Source of the DNA: Roseiconus lacunae
GTDB taxonomy: Bacteria; Planctomycetota; Planctomycetia; Pirellulales; Pirellulaceae
Assembly (NCBI RefSeq): GCF_008312935.1
Contig: NZ_VSZO01000067.1
Span: forward strand, 1 to 64,000
Length of the DNA stretch: 64,000 nt
Direction of reading: 5' to 3'
This document shows, piece after piece, positions 28,328-38,643 of this stretch (position 1 is its first letter; the number at the start of each line of letters is the position of its first letter). A program made the position numbers and the translations under genes. A model generated the notes under the pieces. That model was not told the DNA's origin and ran no database searches. It saw nothing but the letters and a program-made list of their open reading frames with translations.

Positions 28328-28903
28328 ATGCTGCTTTCTTGCGACGAAATTCGCCGACGTCTTGAAGACGGTGAGATTCGGATCGATCCGTTTGACACCG
28401 ATCGGCTCAATCCCAACAGCTATAATCTGGCACTCCATCACGAGTTGTTGGTGTATGAAGAAATCGTTCTGGATGCCGCGGTTCCCAATCGCTATCGGCG
28501 GTTAACGATCCCCGACGAAGGTCTGACGTTGCAGCCCAACGTGCTCTACCTCGGACGCACCGTCGAGTACACCGAGACCCGCCGATTGGTTCCCATGATT
28601 CAGGGGCGCAGTTCGCTCGGGCGACTAGGGTTATTTATCAATCCCGGTGGATCGATGGGCGATGTTGGTTATTGTGGTACTTGGACGCTGGAAATGCACT
28701 GTGTCCAGCCGGTTCGGATTTACCGAGATATGCAAGTTTGTCAGATCTTTTATCAGCAATTGCTCGGCGAAGGGGCGGACTACTGCAGCGATAAGTACCA
28801 AAACAGTCGCGACATTCAACCCAGTTTGATCTATCGCGAATTCGGTCGTCGAGTAGACGATTCTCAGTTGGAATTAAACTTCGGTGATTCGACGCGAGAG
28901 TGA
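28328..28903 (+). CDS. dcd: dCTP deaminase
   Basis: 191-residue deoxycytidine triphosphate deaminase, a trimeric enzyme making dUTP for thymidylate synthesis. Motifs: LNPNSYNLALHHELLVYE, the active-site QGRSSLGRLGLFIN and the catalytic Glu in GYCGTWTLEM, then a C-terminal KYQNSRDIQPSLIYREF. Whether it also has dUTPase activity, as some do, cannot be told. ATG start. Followed 30 bases on by the DUF2141 gene; the spacing allows co-transcription. Confidence 0.95.
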   Translation: MLLSCDEIRRRLEDGEIRIDPFDTDRLNPNSYNLALHHELLVYEEIVLDAAVPNRYRRLTIPDEGLTLQPNVLYLGRTVEYTETRRLVPMIQGRSSLGRLGLFINPGGSMGDVGYCGTWTLEMHCVQPVRIYRDMQVCQIFYQQLLGEGADYCSDKYQNSRDIQPSLIYREFGRRVDDSQLELNFGDSTRE

Positions 28904-28933
28904 CGCCGCGTCGTTTGACGCTTGAATAACGAA

Positions 28934-29518
28934 ATGCCTAACCCAACGATCAAGTTAACATCGCCGGAAAAACGTCGCAAAGGCCAGTTGAAACGGGCGT
29001 GGAAAGAAAGCCACGGAACGGCGCTACTGGGGTTCGCGCTGTCAATCTTGGTGGTCGGCCTGGTGCTGATTTGGTTCAGTCCGCCTAAACTCGAAGGCCC
29101 CGATCTAGAAGTGTATGTTGACGGTTCGGTTCCCGCACCCGAACTGCCAGAAAACGCGCTGCTGATTCGGGTGGCGACCGATCAAGCGGTTTCGACCGGG
29201 CCGATTCGAATTGCGATCTACGATTCATTGGAATCGTTTGGCAATCCTGATAAAGCGATTATCAAAGACGCGCTTCAACCAGTCGATGGTTTTGTCGTTT
29301 GGGAAATCGATTTGGATTTTTTGCCCGACGAGTTTTCGATCGCCGCGTTTCATGATCTCGATAACAATGGTGTCTTGAACCGAGCGTTGCTCAATGCACC
29401 GGTCGAACCGTACGGTTTCTCCAACAACGCGCGTAACTTGTTCGGCCCGCCCACTTATGATCAAACTCTGGTGACTCGGCCGACCGAGCCGCGGGTGATT
29501 GAGATACGAGTGTATTGA
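28934..29518 (+). CDS. membrane-anchored DUF2141-like protein
   Basis: 194 residues. A basic cytoplasmic tail and one membrane helix (GFALSILVVGLVLIWF, residues ~32-48) are followed by an extracytoplasmic domain resembling DUF2141: AFHDLDNNGVLNRALLNAP then VEPYGFSNNARNLFGPPTY. Function unknown. Its TGA overlaps the ATG of the ABC permease by one base (TGATG), so the pair is translationally coupled and may work together in transport. ATG at 28934 is chosen over TTG at 28922. Confidence 0.78.
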   Translation: MPNPTIKLTSPEKRRKGQLKRAWKESHGTALLGFALSILVVGLVLIWFSPPKLEGPDLEVYVDGSVPAPELPENALLIRVATDQAVSTGPIRIAIYDSLESFGNPDKAIIKDALQPVDGFVVWEIDLDFLPDEFSIAAFHDLDNNGVLNRALLNAPVEPYGFSNNARNLFGPPTYDQTLVTRPTEPRVIEIRVY

Positions 29519-31095
29519 TGCTTTGGCTGCGTCCGCTGCTGCTGACATTGGAGCTAATGTCGTTGTCGGTTGCCGTCGCGGTCGCAATTGGCGTCACGTT
29601 GGCCTTCGCGTTAAGCCTGCTGCGGCGAGAGAACCGTTTGCAAGCTGCTGTCTTTTGGGTTTGTGTGATTGGGATCGTCGGGACATTAGCCACGCCGATG
29701 GTCATGCACGCCGCTGCATGGGAATCGACAGCGGGAAAGTTCGGCTGGATGTCGCTGACGCAAACCTCCGCGCGAACGTACAGCGGGTTTGCCGGGCGAT
29801 ACAGCGGGATGTTCGCTTGTGTCTGGATCCATGGGCTATTTGGAACAGCGATCGTCGCTCTGGCAACGCTTTATGGCACGGCCCGTATCGAGCGGGCAGT
29901 GATTGATCTGGCACGATGTGACGGCGGTCCGGTTTGGGGCTGGTGGCGGGTACGGCTTCCGATCGCCAGAAACTGGATGGTCTTTTCCGCGTTGGCAACC
30001 GCAGTGCTCGCAGCATCTGAAATGACGGTTGTCGATCTCTATGGGGTGAGGACGGTCGCCGATGAGTTTTATTTATTTCATGCCGCCGACCCGTCATGGT
30101 TTTCGGTTTTCATGGTGCTGGTCGTTCCCGCTTTGATCGGTGTGACATTGACGGCGGTCGCAATCTTGCGTCTCTTTCAGCCCGTGAATGCTCGGATTAT
30201 CGATCGTGGCTTGAAGACGTCATCGGAAGCGGAGGAAGCGGTCGGTGGATTCTGGCAGGGGCTCGCGTCGTTGTTCGCCCTCGGCGTGACGACGTTGATG
30301 TTTGCGTTTCCTCTGCTAGGGGTGATTATCAAAGCCGGGCAGCAGACAATGGTTGTCAATGACGGCGGCCAGTCGGTCGTCCGGGTCATTTGGAGCGTGC
30401 GAAGGACGACGACGGTTTTGGTACGGGCACTGCAGGAGTTTTCTGGTGAATACCAAACGACGCTGCTGCTGGCATCGTGCACCGCGGTGTTGAGTGCACT
30501 CATTGCTTTTCTCGCGACTTCGATTGCGGTAGAGCGACCACGTTTACGCGTCTACTTGGATGGCCTTTCGGTGGGCTGCTTTCTGATGCCAGGCCCTCTG
30601 GTGGGTTTGGCGATTGTGCGGATTTTTAGCGTTCCGTTGCCAGGGGTTTCGTCGCTCTATCAACAGTCGCTTGTTCCGACGATGATTGCACTGTCGTTTC
30701 GGGCACTACCGGTTGCCTACTGGGTGATGCGCGTTGCCTTCAGTGGTATTGATGCGGCGGTCACGGATTCGGCGAAAATGGATTTGAAATGGAGGACGCG
30801 ACTGTGGACGATCGAACGCCCCCTAATCGGGCGAGCACTGGGGATTGCGGTCACCGCTTCGGCAATCGTCGCAAGCGGCGAGGTGCCATCGTCGTTGCCT
30901 GTGATCCCCCCTGGAGTCGTGACCGTGGGAACGCGTCTATTCGGTTTGCTTCACAGTGGGGCGAGGTACCAAGAGGCATCGCTGGCATTCTGGTACCTGC
31001 TGTTTGTCGTGGTCGCTGCCGTCGTCTTGGTGCGGTTCGTTGGGGGGGACGGAAGTGCAGCGATTGGAAGCGACCGATCCAATGACGTAGACTGA
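29518..31095 (+). CDS. ABC transporter permease, FbpB/ThiP type
   Basis: 525-residue polytopic protein with about 12 hydrophobic segments in two similar halves, each with a permease-like segment (first: GPVWGWWRVRLPIARNW; second: KWRTRLWTIERPLIGRALGI). This double layout is that of iron(III), thiamine or phosphonate permeases. The binding protein and ATPase are not in the window, so the substrate is unknown. It is coupled to the DUF2141-like gene by a one-base overlap. The gene after it (DUF1570) has its own 77-base gap. Confidence 0.85.
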   Translation: MLWLRPLLLTLELMSLSVAVAVAIGVTLAFALSLLRRENRLQAAVFWVCVIGIVGTLATPMVMHAAAWESTAGKFGWMSLTQTSARTYSGFAGRYSGMFACVWIHGLFGTAIVALATLYGTARIERAVIDLARCDGGPVWGWWRVRLPIARNWMVFSALATAVLAASEMTVVDLYGVRTVADEFYLFHAADPSWFSVFMVLVVPALIGVTLTAVAILRLFQPVNARIIDRGLKTSSEAEEAVGGFWQGLASLFALGVTTLMFAFPLLGVIIKAGQQTMVVNDGGQSVVRVIWSVRRTTTVLVRALQEFSGEYQTTLLLASCTAVLSALIAFLATSIAVERPRLRVYLDGLSVGCFLMPGPLVGLAIVRIFSVPLPGVSSLYQQSLVPTMIALSFRALPVAYWVMRVAFSGIDAAVTDSAKMDLKWRTRLWTIERPLIGRALGIAVTASAIVASGEVPSSLPVIPPGVVTVGTRLFGLLHSGARYQEASLAFWYLLFVVVAAVVLVRFVGGDGSAAIGSDRSNDVD

Positions 31096-31172
31096 GTGGG
31101 GCACGCAATCAGCGTTCCCGATCATTCGAACTTTTTTTGACTATACCACCGAGTCCAGTTTTGCATCGACGA

Positions 31173-32291
31173 ATGAACCCTTCGATTCGACGCTCGCTAC
31201 TGATGTTTGTCATCGCAATCGCATTTGCCGGACAAAGCCCAGTTGTGTCGGCCGTAGAAACGATCACTTTCAATTCAAAAGACGATGATTTAGTCAACGG
31301 AGTGCCCAAGCCCGTTCGTACGGTGAAGGGGCGAATCCTGGTCGAAGCCCAAGACGGTGGGCTGATGTTGCAAAGTGACGACGGTCGGATCTGGACGGTC
31401 CAACCAGAGCAGATCATTGAGCGGTCTTCGGACGATCAAGCATTCACGCCGTTGACCGATAACGAAATCGCAGATCGGATACGAAAAGAGCTGCCACCAG
31501 GGTTTGAAATCTATCAAACTGCCCACTATGTCATCGCGTACGATGCCAACGAAGCGTATGTCAAGCAAGTTGGATTGTTGTTCGAACAGTTGTACAAAGG
31601 CTTTTACGCTTACTGGCGGAATCAACGCTGGCGATTGCCCGAGCCAGAGTTTCCATTGGTGGCCATCGTTTTCGATAGCAAGAACGATTTCCTAAAGTAC
31701 GCCAGTGCCGAAGTGGGTGATACCGCCAATGCCGTGATCGGTTACTACCACATCGCGGGCAATCGGATGGTGACCTACAACGTCCCGAACTTGAATCGAA
31801 ACGTATCGACAATCATCCACGAAGCGACACACCAACTGGCGTACAATTGTGGATTGCAGACTCGGTTTGCCGACAACCCGATGTGGGTTAGCGAAGGTTT
31901 GGCGTTGTTTTTTGAAGCTCCCGATTTTAAGAGTGCTTCAAGATGGCGCGGAATCGGGAATGTCAACGAATTCAATTTGCAGCGTTGGAAAGCATACGTA
32001 CCGCTGCGTGGTCGCGATTCACTTGTCACTTTAATTTCCGACGACAAACGTTTTCGCGCGCCTGAAACGGCGAGTGACGCGTACGGCGAATCTTGGGCGT
32101 TAACTTATTACTTGCTCAAAACGCATCGGAAAGAGTACGTCGATTACCTGAAGCGATTGAGCGAGGGCAAGCCGATGCGAAAGATGACCGCCCGTGAGCG
32201 GATCGAACTCTTCGAGGAGGTGTTCGGCGATCCGATCGCAAAGATCGACCAAGGGTTTTTGACCTATATGCGACGCTACGTCGGCGGATAA
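31173..32291 (+). CDS. DUF1570 secreted metalloprotease-like protein
   Basis: 372 residues with a signal peptide (RSLLMFVIAIAFAGQSPVVSA cut in two: start RSLLMFVIAI). A small N-terminal beta domain is followed by the DUF1570 region. IIHEATHQLAYN supplies an HExxH zinc site near residue 217, and WVSEGLALFFEA a downstream Glu, as in gluzincin-like peptidases. These proteins are common in planctomycetes; activity is unproven. ATG at 31173 is chosen because the upstream TTG at 31137 would bury the signal peptide. Confidence 0.85.
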   Translation: MNPSIRRSLLMFVIAIAFAGQSPVVSAVETITFNSKDDDLVNGVPKPVRTVKGRILVEAQDGGLMLQSDDGRIWTVQPEQIIERSSDDQAFTPLTDNEIADRIRKELPPGFEIYQTAHYVIAYDANEAYVKQVGLLFEQLYKGFYAYWRNQRWRLPEPEFPLVAIVFDSKNDFLKYASAEVGDTANAVIGYYHIAGNRMVTYNVPNLNRNVSTIIHEATHQLAYNCGLQTRFADNPMWVSEGLALFFEAPDFKSASRWRGIGNVNEFNLQRWKAYVPLRGRDSLVTLISDDKRFRAPETASDAYGESWALTYYLLKTHRKEYVDYLKRLSEGKPMRKMTARERIELFEEVFGDPIAKIDQGFLTYMRRYVGG

Positions 32292-32321
32292 AAAACTATT
32301 CGCGTATTGCCGAAAATGGCG

Positions 32322-32356
32322 AACTGGCCCGAGTGTTCTCTGGTATCGGGCCAGTT
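32322..32356. terminator. bidirectional terminator-like hairpin
   Basis: AACTGGCCCGA...TCGGGCCAGTT, a perfect 11-bp stem with a 13-nt loop, midway between the convergent DUF1570 and esterase genes. There is no T tract on either side, so the role is inferred from position. Confidence 0.6.
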
Positions 32357-32374
32357 GAGCGGCCGATTAAACGT

Positions 32375-34081
32375 TTACCGCTTGCCGAGGATCGCGATCA
32401 GTCCATCAGGAAACGTATGCCGCCAGTAATAGTAACCGTGGCCGGTCGCGTATTCTTGATGGTCCACGTCGTAGCCTTTTGCTTCGAGCACATCGCGAAG
32501 ATGACGCGTCGAGTCGAAGATGCTCGTCTCGCCATGGTCTTCAAAATGTCCGGCTTCCAAGCGGAATCGGACGTTAGACTTATCATCCTTCGCATACTGT
32601 CGTGTCAGCCATTGAGGTGCCGCCTGTGGGACACCCGGTTTTGATCCCGGTGACCACCAGAACGATCCGGACTGGCTGTAGACATGGCCGAACAATTGGG
32701 GAAGTTTCAGTCCCATGTAGGCTGCCGCCAATCCACCGTAGCTTGCTCCAACCACCACGGTCTTTTCACGCTCGGCAGTGACTTGCTGGTGCTCCGCCCA
32801 AGGCAATAGTTCCTCCGATAAAAACGAAGCAAACTTAGGATTGCAAGGCAACTCTTCGGCACGGCTTGCAGAACTCGGGTTGCTGATCAAGATCGCTGCC
32901 GTGGGAATGATTTCACCCGCGAAGATCAAACGATCGAGAACTTCCGCAGTAGAAACGTCTTCCAGATAGCGTCTGCCATCGAACACGACCAGTAATCCGT
33001 TGCCGGGCTTTTCGGGGGCGTACCCGAAAGGCCGGTAGAGATAAACGTCTCGTCGATTGCCGAGGATCTCGCTGGAAAACTCATGACGCTGAACAGATCC
33101 CGCGGGGACGTTAGCTTGGCGGTCGAGCCACTTCGAGTGTGGGGCATCGGGAAGTGCGATTATGGATTCTCCCGCAAATCGGTCGATCGGCCGTTCTGGG
33201 AAAGAGTTCGGATTTAAAGGATCGAGTTGTGCGGTCGCTAGAATTGCTCGGCGTTGTTCCCAAAAAGAGCCGGCAAAACGTGGGACATCGGGAGCGATCT
33301 TGTAGCCGATTCGCGCGGTCCGTGGCACTCGATAGCTAGCGTACCAAACGTCGGAATCACCCAACCGCTGCATCTCGTCGTGGTTTCCCGAGGGTGCGGA
33401 AAACACTTGGACACGATGTTTCGCACCACGATAGAGAAACGTCACCAATGCTTGGTCTTCGCCGAGCGGTGGCCGAACCGAATCGAATTCGACCAGCGGT
33501 GTGCCTTGTTGGCGGATCGTGTCCCAAAACGTCTCTATTAACTTTGATCGCCGAACATCCGATGTTGCCGATCGTAAGAGTTCAACCTGCAGTGTTCGCA
33601 GCCTGGGGCTAGCTGGCGGTGATTGAGTGGCAACTTGATCGGCCTTGGGAATGATCTCGGAAAAACTGAGGGTGTATTCGGCATCTGTAGCTCCGGGAAC
33701 ACCAGCTTGAACTTTCAACCGGTAGGGCGCACCGTCGTTATGGATGAAGTAAAAGCTTTCTTTTGAACCGGTACCATTGGCAAGACGCCGTTGGTGGTTC
33801 CCCTGTTCATCGACCAACGACAAAGTGACGCCTCGCCCGCTAAATTGGCCACGGACATAATCACCCGGTTGAGCGTCGATACGAATCAGATGCGCATTCG
33901 CATTTGACAAGCTTGCGTCTATCTGGTCTCCACCGGTGATGGAGCGTTTTGTGGAAGCCGGGTCAGCCGCACTGCTGTCGCGGTCATCGCAGAATGAAAC
34001 GATGACCATGAGAACGGAAAATGCGACGATCGCGGAATGCGAAAGAGAATGTCGAATGAGTTGCCAACGGAACGTGAACAA
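32375..34081 (-). CDS. enterochelin-esterase-like secreted hydrolase
   Basis: About 568 residues. A signal-like helix (AIVAFSVLMVIVSF) and a beta-rich N-terminal region (YVRGQFSGRGVTLSLVDEQG) precede a Fes/IroE-type arrangement: an early-set domain and a C-terminal esterase with DVYLYRPFGY, the nucleophile elbow VVGASYGGLAAAY and a late GHGYYYWR histidine. In this family the enzyme splits siderophore esters, but many homologues act on other substrates. There is no ATG before the signal helix: TTG at 34081 avoids overlap with the upstream permease; TTG at 34210 would overlap it by 80 bases. Confidence 0.8.
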   Translation of the reverse strand: MFTFRWQLIRHSLSHSAIVAFSVLMVIVSFCDDRDSSAADPASTKRSITGGDQIDASLSNANAHLIRIDAQPGDYVRGQFSGRGVTLSLVDEQGNHQRRLANGTGSKESFYFIHNDGAPYRLKVQAGVPGATDAEYTLSFSEIIPKADQVATQSPPASPRLRTLQVELLRSATSDVRRSKLIETFWDTIRQQGTPLVEFDSVRPPLGEDQALVTFLYRGAKHRVQVFSAPSGNHDEMQRLGDSDVWYASYRVPRTARIGYKIAPDVPRFAGSFWEQRRAILATAQLDPLNPNSFPERPIDRFAGESIIALPDAPHSKWLDRQANVPAGSVQRHEFSSEILGNRRDVYLYRPFGYAPEKPGNGLLVVFDGRRYLEDVSTAEVLDRLIFAGEIIPTAAILISNPSSASRAEELPCNPKFASFLSEELLPWAEHQQVTAEREKTVVVGASYGGLAAAYMGLKLPQLFGHVYSQSGSFWWSPGSKPGVPQAAPQWLTRQYAKDDKSNVRFRLEAGHFEDHGETSIFDSTRHLRDVLEAKGYDVDHQEYATGHGYYYWRHTFPDGLIAILGKR

Positions 34082-34130
34082 TGGAAGTCTCGCGATGGTG
34101 TTGATGTGTGACTTGAACGCAGGTCCTGGA

Positions 34131-37100
34131 TTACATCGATCCCCGACCTGCCTGAAGCAACGAGAGGGTTTCCAGCCGACCGGTACGAACAGACGGCCAA
34201 ACTGAAGCAATCAGGCAAAGGGTAAGCGTCATCGCAAAGCCGATCGCAAGATGGTGCCACGGGATAACAAACTGAGGGGCACCGCCAAAGAAATAGCCTC
34301 CATACTGGGCCATTCCGACACCACACCATCCCGCGATTAAGCCGAAGATCAGGCTTAACGTGCAAGCCGCCATTCCAATCAAGATGGTTTCGACAACGAT
34401 CAGCCGGACCAGTTGCCAAGCGGTGACACCAACCGCACGCATCACTCCGAATTCCCACGTTCGTGATCGGACCGAGGCGACGACGGTGTTGACCACTGCC
34501 AATGACATAATTGCCAACGTGACAAGCGGCAAATAGCTCATGCCCCAAATCATGTCGTTGGCGCGAATGGAAATCGCTTTCTTGACGTTGGCCGTTGCGG
34601 TGGCACGGGCGAACGGGCGATACGCTTTCACTTCACCAAACTGATCCGATTGAAAACTCTCGCCAGAGTTTTCTTCGGCAAGCTTTTGTAGCTGTCTCTC
34701 GACAGCCGGAATCGAAACGCCGGGGTGGAGGTTTAGCCAGAAGAACTCCGCGCGATCCAAATGGAAGTCCTTTTGAACATGATCGTGGTTGGCAAAAATC
34801 ATACACGACGTTCGGACAAAGTGCCGGCGTACTCCCGAGAACTTGGTCACCCACTGCCAACCGGGCAGCGCAGCGACACCGGCAACGGTGTAGGCGACTG
34901 TTTCGTTGGGGGCATTCGGCGGCGTAAACCGAAGTGTTTCGCCAACTTGGATTTTGGTTAGCATTTGAAAGTCTTCGGAGATCAAGCAGTGGCGACCGGC
35001 GGATAGTTTCTTGATCGCGGCATCCCGATCGCCGGATACAAAATCGATGTCAACCAAGGCGTCTTCGCCCGCGAAAGCTCGGTGCGGATCGACTCCGAAA
35101 AGGACGGCATTGTCATACTTCATGCCTTCCGGGGGTGTTCCTTTTCCCCAGTCAAATTTGGCTTGTTCGATCGCCAGCGGAAGTACTTCGCCCGCCCGCA
35201 CGCCGTCGACTTGTTTGATCTTTTCAACGTCATGCTCGTCGAGTCCGATCGGGTGAAAGGCGACCAACATGTCGGGAAGCCACTGACCGGGTAGGAACGG
35301 TTGGAGCATCGAGTAACCCCAGGTCTGCGTCGAAGCGAACAATCCTAAGCCGACGGATAAAGAGAGCGTCGCCCCGATCGTGCGCCACATGTTGCTTGAT
35401 AGCTGCGTTTTCACAAGGCGGGAATCGAGCCTCATCATCGAAGTCAAGATCGGGCCGAAAACACGTTCGCTGATCACCACCACCAGTGGTGCCATCAGCA
35501 GCATGCCGATAAAGAGCGCCGGATAAGCAACGAATGAATAGCTCCATAGGCGTGACTGATTCGACATCGGTAATAAGAACACGACCAATGGCGTCATCGC
35601 CGCGAGAACAAAACCGGCGAGGCCCAAAGCCGTCCAGTTCTGCCAACGTGAGGAATGACGGCGTGGATTCATTGCCTCGAGGGGTTTGATTCGTGTCGCA
35701 CGGATCGCCGGTAAGATCGCCGCGCCCAACGCCCCTGCCAAGACAGTCAGGCCACTTAAAAGAACGCTGGTCCATCCGATCGCCGACCCGGCATTAAATA
35801 GCCCCGGAAGGACTCGGCTGCCGACCATAACCAAAAGGAATCCTGCGGCGAGCCCACCAAGCCAACCGATCAATGCAAGGAGTACGCTTTCGATGGCAAT
35901 GATGCCCGCGATTTGACCGCGGGTAAGTGCGATCGCGCGAAGCATCGCAAATTCACGGACTCGTTCAGAAACACCCATGCTAAGGGTCGAGAAAATAATG
36001 AAGATCGCCGCGATCGATGCCATGCCAGTGGCCGCCCACGCTTGCGATCGTTGACTGCCGACAGATCGCGTCGAGGTTAACCCCTCTCGGACCGCAGAGT
36101 AGTCGACCAGTTGCAATGGCGGTTGCGTTGCCGCGAATTGTTTTGACCACGCCTCGCCAAACTGTTTCGCCGATACGGTGTCGCGCAGTGCAACTTGAAG
36201 TACGTTCGCCTTTGCCGCATGCCCGTTGATTCGAGCGGCAAGCGATGGGCGAACGTAGACCGCGTTCGTAGCAACGCCTTGGACAAAACCCGTCGGCACA
36301 GTGAATTGATGAAGTCGCTTCGTTTCCGAAGTCGTACTACCGTTAGCGTCCGATTGATTCCCTTGCGATAGTCGCTGGTCGGCATTTGGGGGGCCAGCGG
36401 GACGACTACCCTTCTCTGCTGGCTTCTCACGATTTGGGCCACCACCACGCCGACCACGGCCACCAAATGATGGTGAATCCGATGGCTGTTCGACAATCCC
36501 AACGACATTCAGCGTGACTTGATTGGAAAGCGAGGTCACCAATATTTTGTCGCCAACTTTGGCGTTCAAATGATCGGCAGCGTTGGAACTGATGACGGCT
36601 TCATCAGCGATTCTTTGGTTCTCAATCGTGTTTTGATCGTCGTTATTAGCGGGATTGGCCAGCCATTCGCCCTCGATCATTTGGTAAGGAGCGGTGGGTG
36701 CTGGTGTGCTCACAAGTGTGGGGTCAATCGGTGGCGCGCCGAACACCGGAGGCCGATGTCCGATCAGTAACCCCAACGCAGATTCTTCTTCTGGTTGATC
36801 GTTCTTATCGGGCACCCGCTGGACTGAGATACGAGATTGGCTGATCGCATTTAGTTCTAAGACCCCGGCATCGATTTTCAACTCATCGATAATCCGCTGA
36901 GGAATCGTTTGGACACTTCCCGGAGGTCCCTTGGGGACGACGAGAACATCGTAGCGGCCCAGGTACTTTCCTGCATTGTCGTCGAAGCTCGCGACCAGTG
37001 AGTCATAGCCGCTGACGACCCACACGACCGCACATGTCGATGCGATCACGCCCAAGGTCGTGATGATCGCCCTGGTCGGATGAAACTTCATTTGCGCGGT

Positions 37101-37133
37101 GACAAGTTTTGCGATCAGTGGCCAACTTTGCAT
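34131..37133 (-). CDS. FtsX/MacB-type ABC transporter permease
   Basis: 1000 residues. N-terminal membrane helix (AIITTLGVIASTCAVVWVV) and a periplasmic MacB-like domain with a Gly/Arg/Asn-rich insertion (about residues 225-275). Three helices around ATGMASIAAIFIIFSTLSMG begin the first FtsX unit, and a second FtsX unit closes the C-terminus (MSYLPLVTLAIMSLAVVNTV). Such permeases drive lipoprotein export or peptide/antibiotic efflux without a transport pore. The partner ATPase is divergently encoded at 37819. ATG at 37133 has AAGGAA upstream, which decides the start over 37229. Confidence 0.88.
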   Translation of the reverse strand: MQSWPLIAKLVTAQMKFHPTRAIITTLGVIASTCAVVWVVSGYDSLVASFDDNAGKYLGRYDVLVVPKGPPGSVQTIPQRIIDELKIDAGVLELNAISQSRISVQRVPDKNDQPEEESALGLLIGHRPPVFGAPPIDPTLVSTPAPTAPYQMIEGEWLANPANNDDQNTIENQRIADEAVISSNAADHLNAKVGDKILVTSLSNQVTLNVVGIVEQPSDSPSFGGRGRRGGGPNREKPAEKGSRPAGPPNADQRLSQGNQSDANGSTTSETKRLHQFTVPTGFVQGVATNAVYVRPSLAARINGHAAKANVLQVALRDTVSAKQFGEAWSKQFAATQPPLQLVDYSAVREGLTSTRSVGSQRSQAWAATGMASIAAIFIIFSTLSMGVSERVREFAMLRAIALTRGQIAGIIAIESVLLALIGWLGGLAAGFLLVMVGSRVLPGLFNAGSAIGWTSVLLSGLTVLAGALGAAILPAIRATRIKPLEAMNPRRHSSRWQNWTALGLAGFVLAAMTPLVVFLLPMSNQSRLWSYSFVAYPALFIGMLLMAPLVVVISERVFGPILTSMMRLDSRLVKTQLSSNMWRTIGATLSLSVGLGLFASTQTWGYSMLQPFLPGQWLPDMLVAFHPIGLDEHDVEKIKQVDGVRAGEVLPLAIEQAKFDWGKGTPPEGMKYDNAVLFGVDPHRAFAGEDALVDIDFVSGDRDAAIKKLSAGRHCLISEDFQMLTKIQVGETLRFTPPNAPNETVAYTVAGVAALPGWQWVTKFSGVRRHFVRTSCMIFANHDHVQKDFHLDRAEFFWLNLHPGVSIPAVERQLQKLAEENSGESFQSDQFGEVKAYRPFARATATANVKKAISIRANDMIWGMSYLPLVTLAIMSLAVVNTVVASVRSRTWEFGVMRAVGVTAWQLVRLIVVETILIGMAACTLSLIFGLIAGWCGVGMAQYGGYFFGGAPQFVIPWHHLAIGFAMTLTLCLIASVWPSVRTGRLETLSLLQAGRGSM

Positions 37134-37818
37134 CGAAGGGTTCCTTGTTGTACGCGTGTTCGGTCTCGCCGACGAACCGATCCCGGACGCCTCGCAGGCG
37201 TTGCGATTGGAAACGAGATGCGTCTCCATTCGGGATGGAACGAGATCTGCTTAGTCAAACCCATGCCCATCGAACTGGTGGAACGTTCCGCGACATGCAT
37301 CGCCGCGATCGCCGCGATCGCCGTGATAACGCTGTGGTTTGCTCAGAAGAACGATGATCACACGGGTGTGATTTATTGACAAGACACGGCGGGCTTTTGG
37401 TCGTTGCCGGCGGAATTTTCGCCGCCAGTTGTGAGGCGGGCATTTACGAGTACAACCCTAAGAGATCGCCAAATTCGAAGGTCCGATTTGTTCGTCAAAC
37501 GGCAAGGTTGGCGTCCTTCACTGAACCGTATCACGCGGCAAACGCATAGGGAATACGCGGGAGATCGTCGTGGATAACATCACTTCGGTCGAAGGTTGGT
37601 GCGTCATCGTGAACCGTATGTACGGTGACCGTCAGTGATGCGGTCGAACATCGAAGTGACATGATCGATGTCATTGATGTATGGCGAAAAACATGATTCG
37701 GTTCGGTGGATATCGATTCGTTGTAGGTAGCGACGTGTGTTCGATGGAATCATCTGCTTGAGCATGGGCTGTTGAGATCGGCATTGTTTTATTTGAGTTC
37801 AAAGAAGGAATCGTTGTG
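37134..37818. other. divergent region between ABC permease and ATPase
   Basis: 685 bases without a gene. It contains a 9-nt tandem repeat (ATCGCCGCG twice and ATCGCCGTG, 37299-37325) and presumably both promoters. No structured RNA recognised. Confidence 0.45.
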
Positions 37819-38643
37819 ATGGATAAAGTTGATAGTTCGCTCTCACCCCAAGAACATTCGCAGGCCAACGAGGCGATTTGTAAAGTCGAGGCTGCTTCCA
37901 AGAGCTATCCGCAAGGTGATGCTTCGGTCGAAGCCCTACGATCTGTCGGGCTTTCGATTAAGACCGGGGCGTTCGTGGCGGTGATGGGGGCAAGCGGATC
38001 GGGGAAGAGTACGTTGTTGCACTTGATTGCCGGTTTAACGTCGCCAACGGGTGGTAGCGTAGTTGTCGACGGTGTCGATCTTTCGACGCTGTCAGACGCT
38101 GCGTTGACTCGCTTCCGTCGCGAACGGATTGGTTTGATCTTTCAATCCTTTAATCTCGTTCCCGCGTTGAACGCATCGGACAATATCCTTTTGCCGCTGA
38201 TGGCTGGTGGGATGAAGGATGATCGATCCGCGAACGTCAAAGAACTCGCATCGCGATTGGGGATTGATCATCGATTAGAGCACCGCCCCGATTCGCTCAG
38301 CGGCGGCGAGCAACAGCGCGTCGCGATCGCGCGTGCGTTGATCACCGAGCCGGCGGTGTTATTGGCTGATGAACCAACAGGGAGCCTGGATTCAACCACC
38401 GGGCAATCGATCTGCAAACTGCTCCGCGATCTTTGCGATCAGCAGGGGCGAACAATCATTCTGGTCACCCATGAACCGAGCGTCGCCGTTTGGGCGGATC
38501 AGGTCGTGGTGCTTAAAGATGGACAGATCATTGAAGAGTTCCCGGCATGCGAATTTCAGGACGCGCAATCCTTAGCGGCCCACTATCAAGAGATCCTCGA
38601 TGAGGGCTTGCCCAGCCCGCAGGCGGTGGCAAGCACGAGCTAA
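37819..38643 (+). CDS. ABC transporter ATP-binding protein, LolD/MacB class
   Basis: 274 residues. Walker [11 protein letters not shown]-loop [13 protein letters not shown], signature [15 protein letters not shown], Walker [10 protein letters not shown] and the switch His in VTHEP. The short form and sequence are those of ATPases that serve FtsX/MacB permeases, which fits the permease gene on the other side of the divergent gap. ATG at 37819 is preceded by AAGGAA; the GTG just before it (37816) is less likely. Confidence 0.93.
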   Translation: MDKVDSSLSPQEHSQANEAICKVEAASKSYPQGDASVEALRSVGLSIKTGAFVAVMGASGSGKSTLLHLIAGLTSPTGGSVVVDGVDLSTLSDAALTRFRRERIGLIFQSFNLVPALNASDNILLPLMAGGMKDDRSANVKELASRLGIDHRLEHRPDSLSGGEQQRVAIARALITEPAVLLADEPTGSLDSTTGQSICKLLRDLCDQQGRTIILVTHEPSVAVWADQVVVLKDGQIIEEFPACEFQDAQSLAAHYQEILDEGLPSPQAVASTS

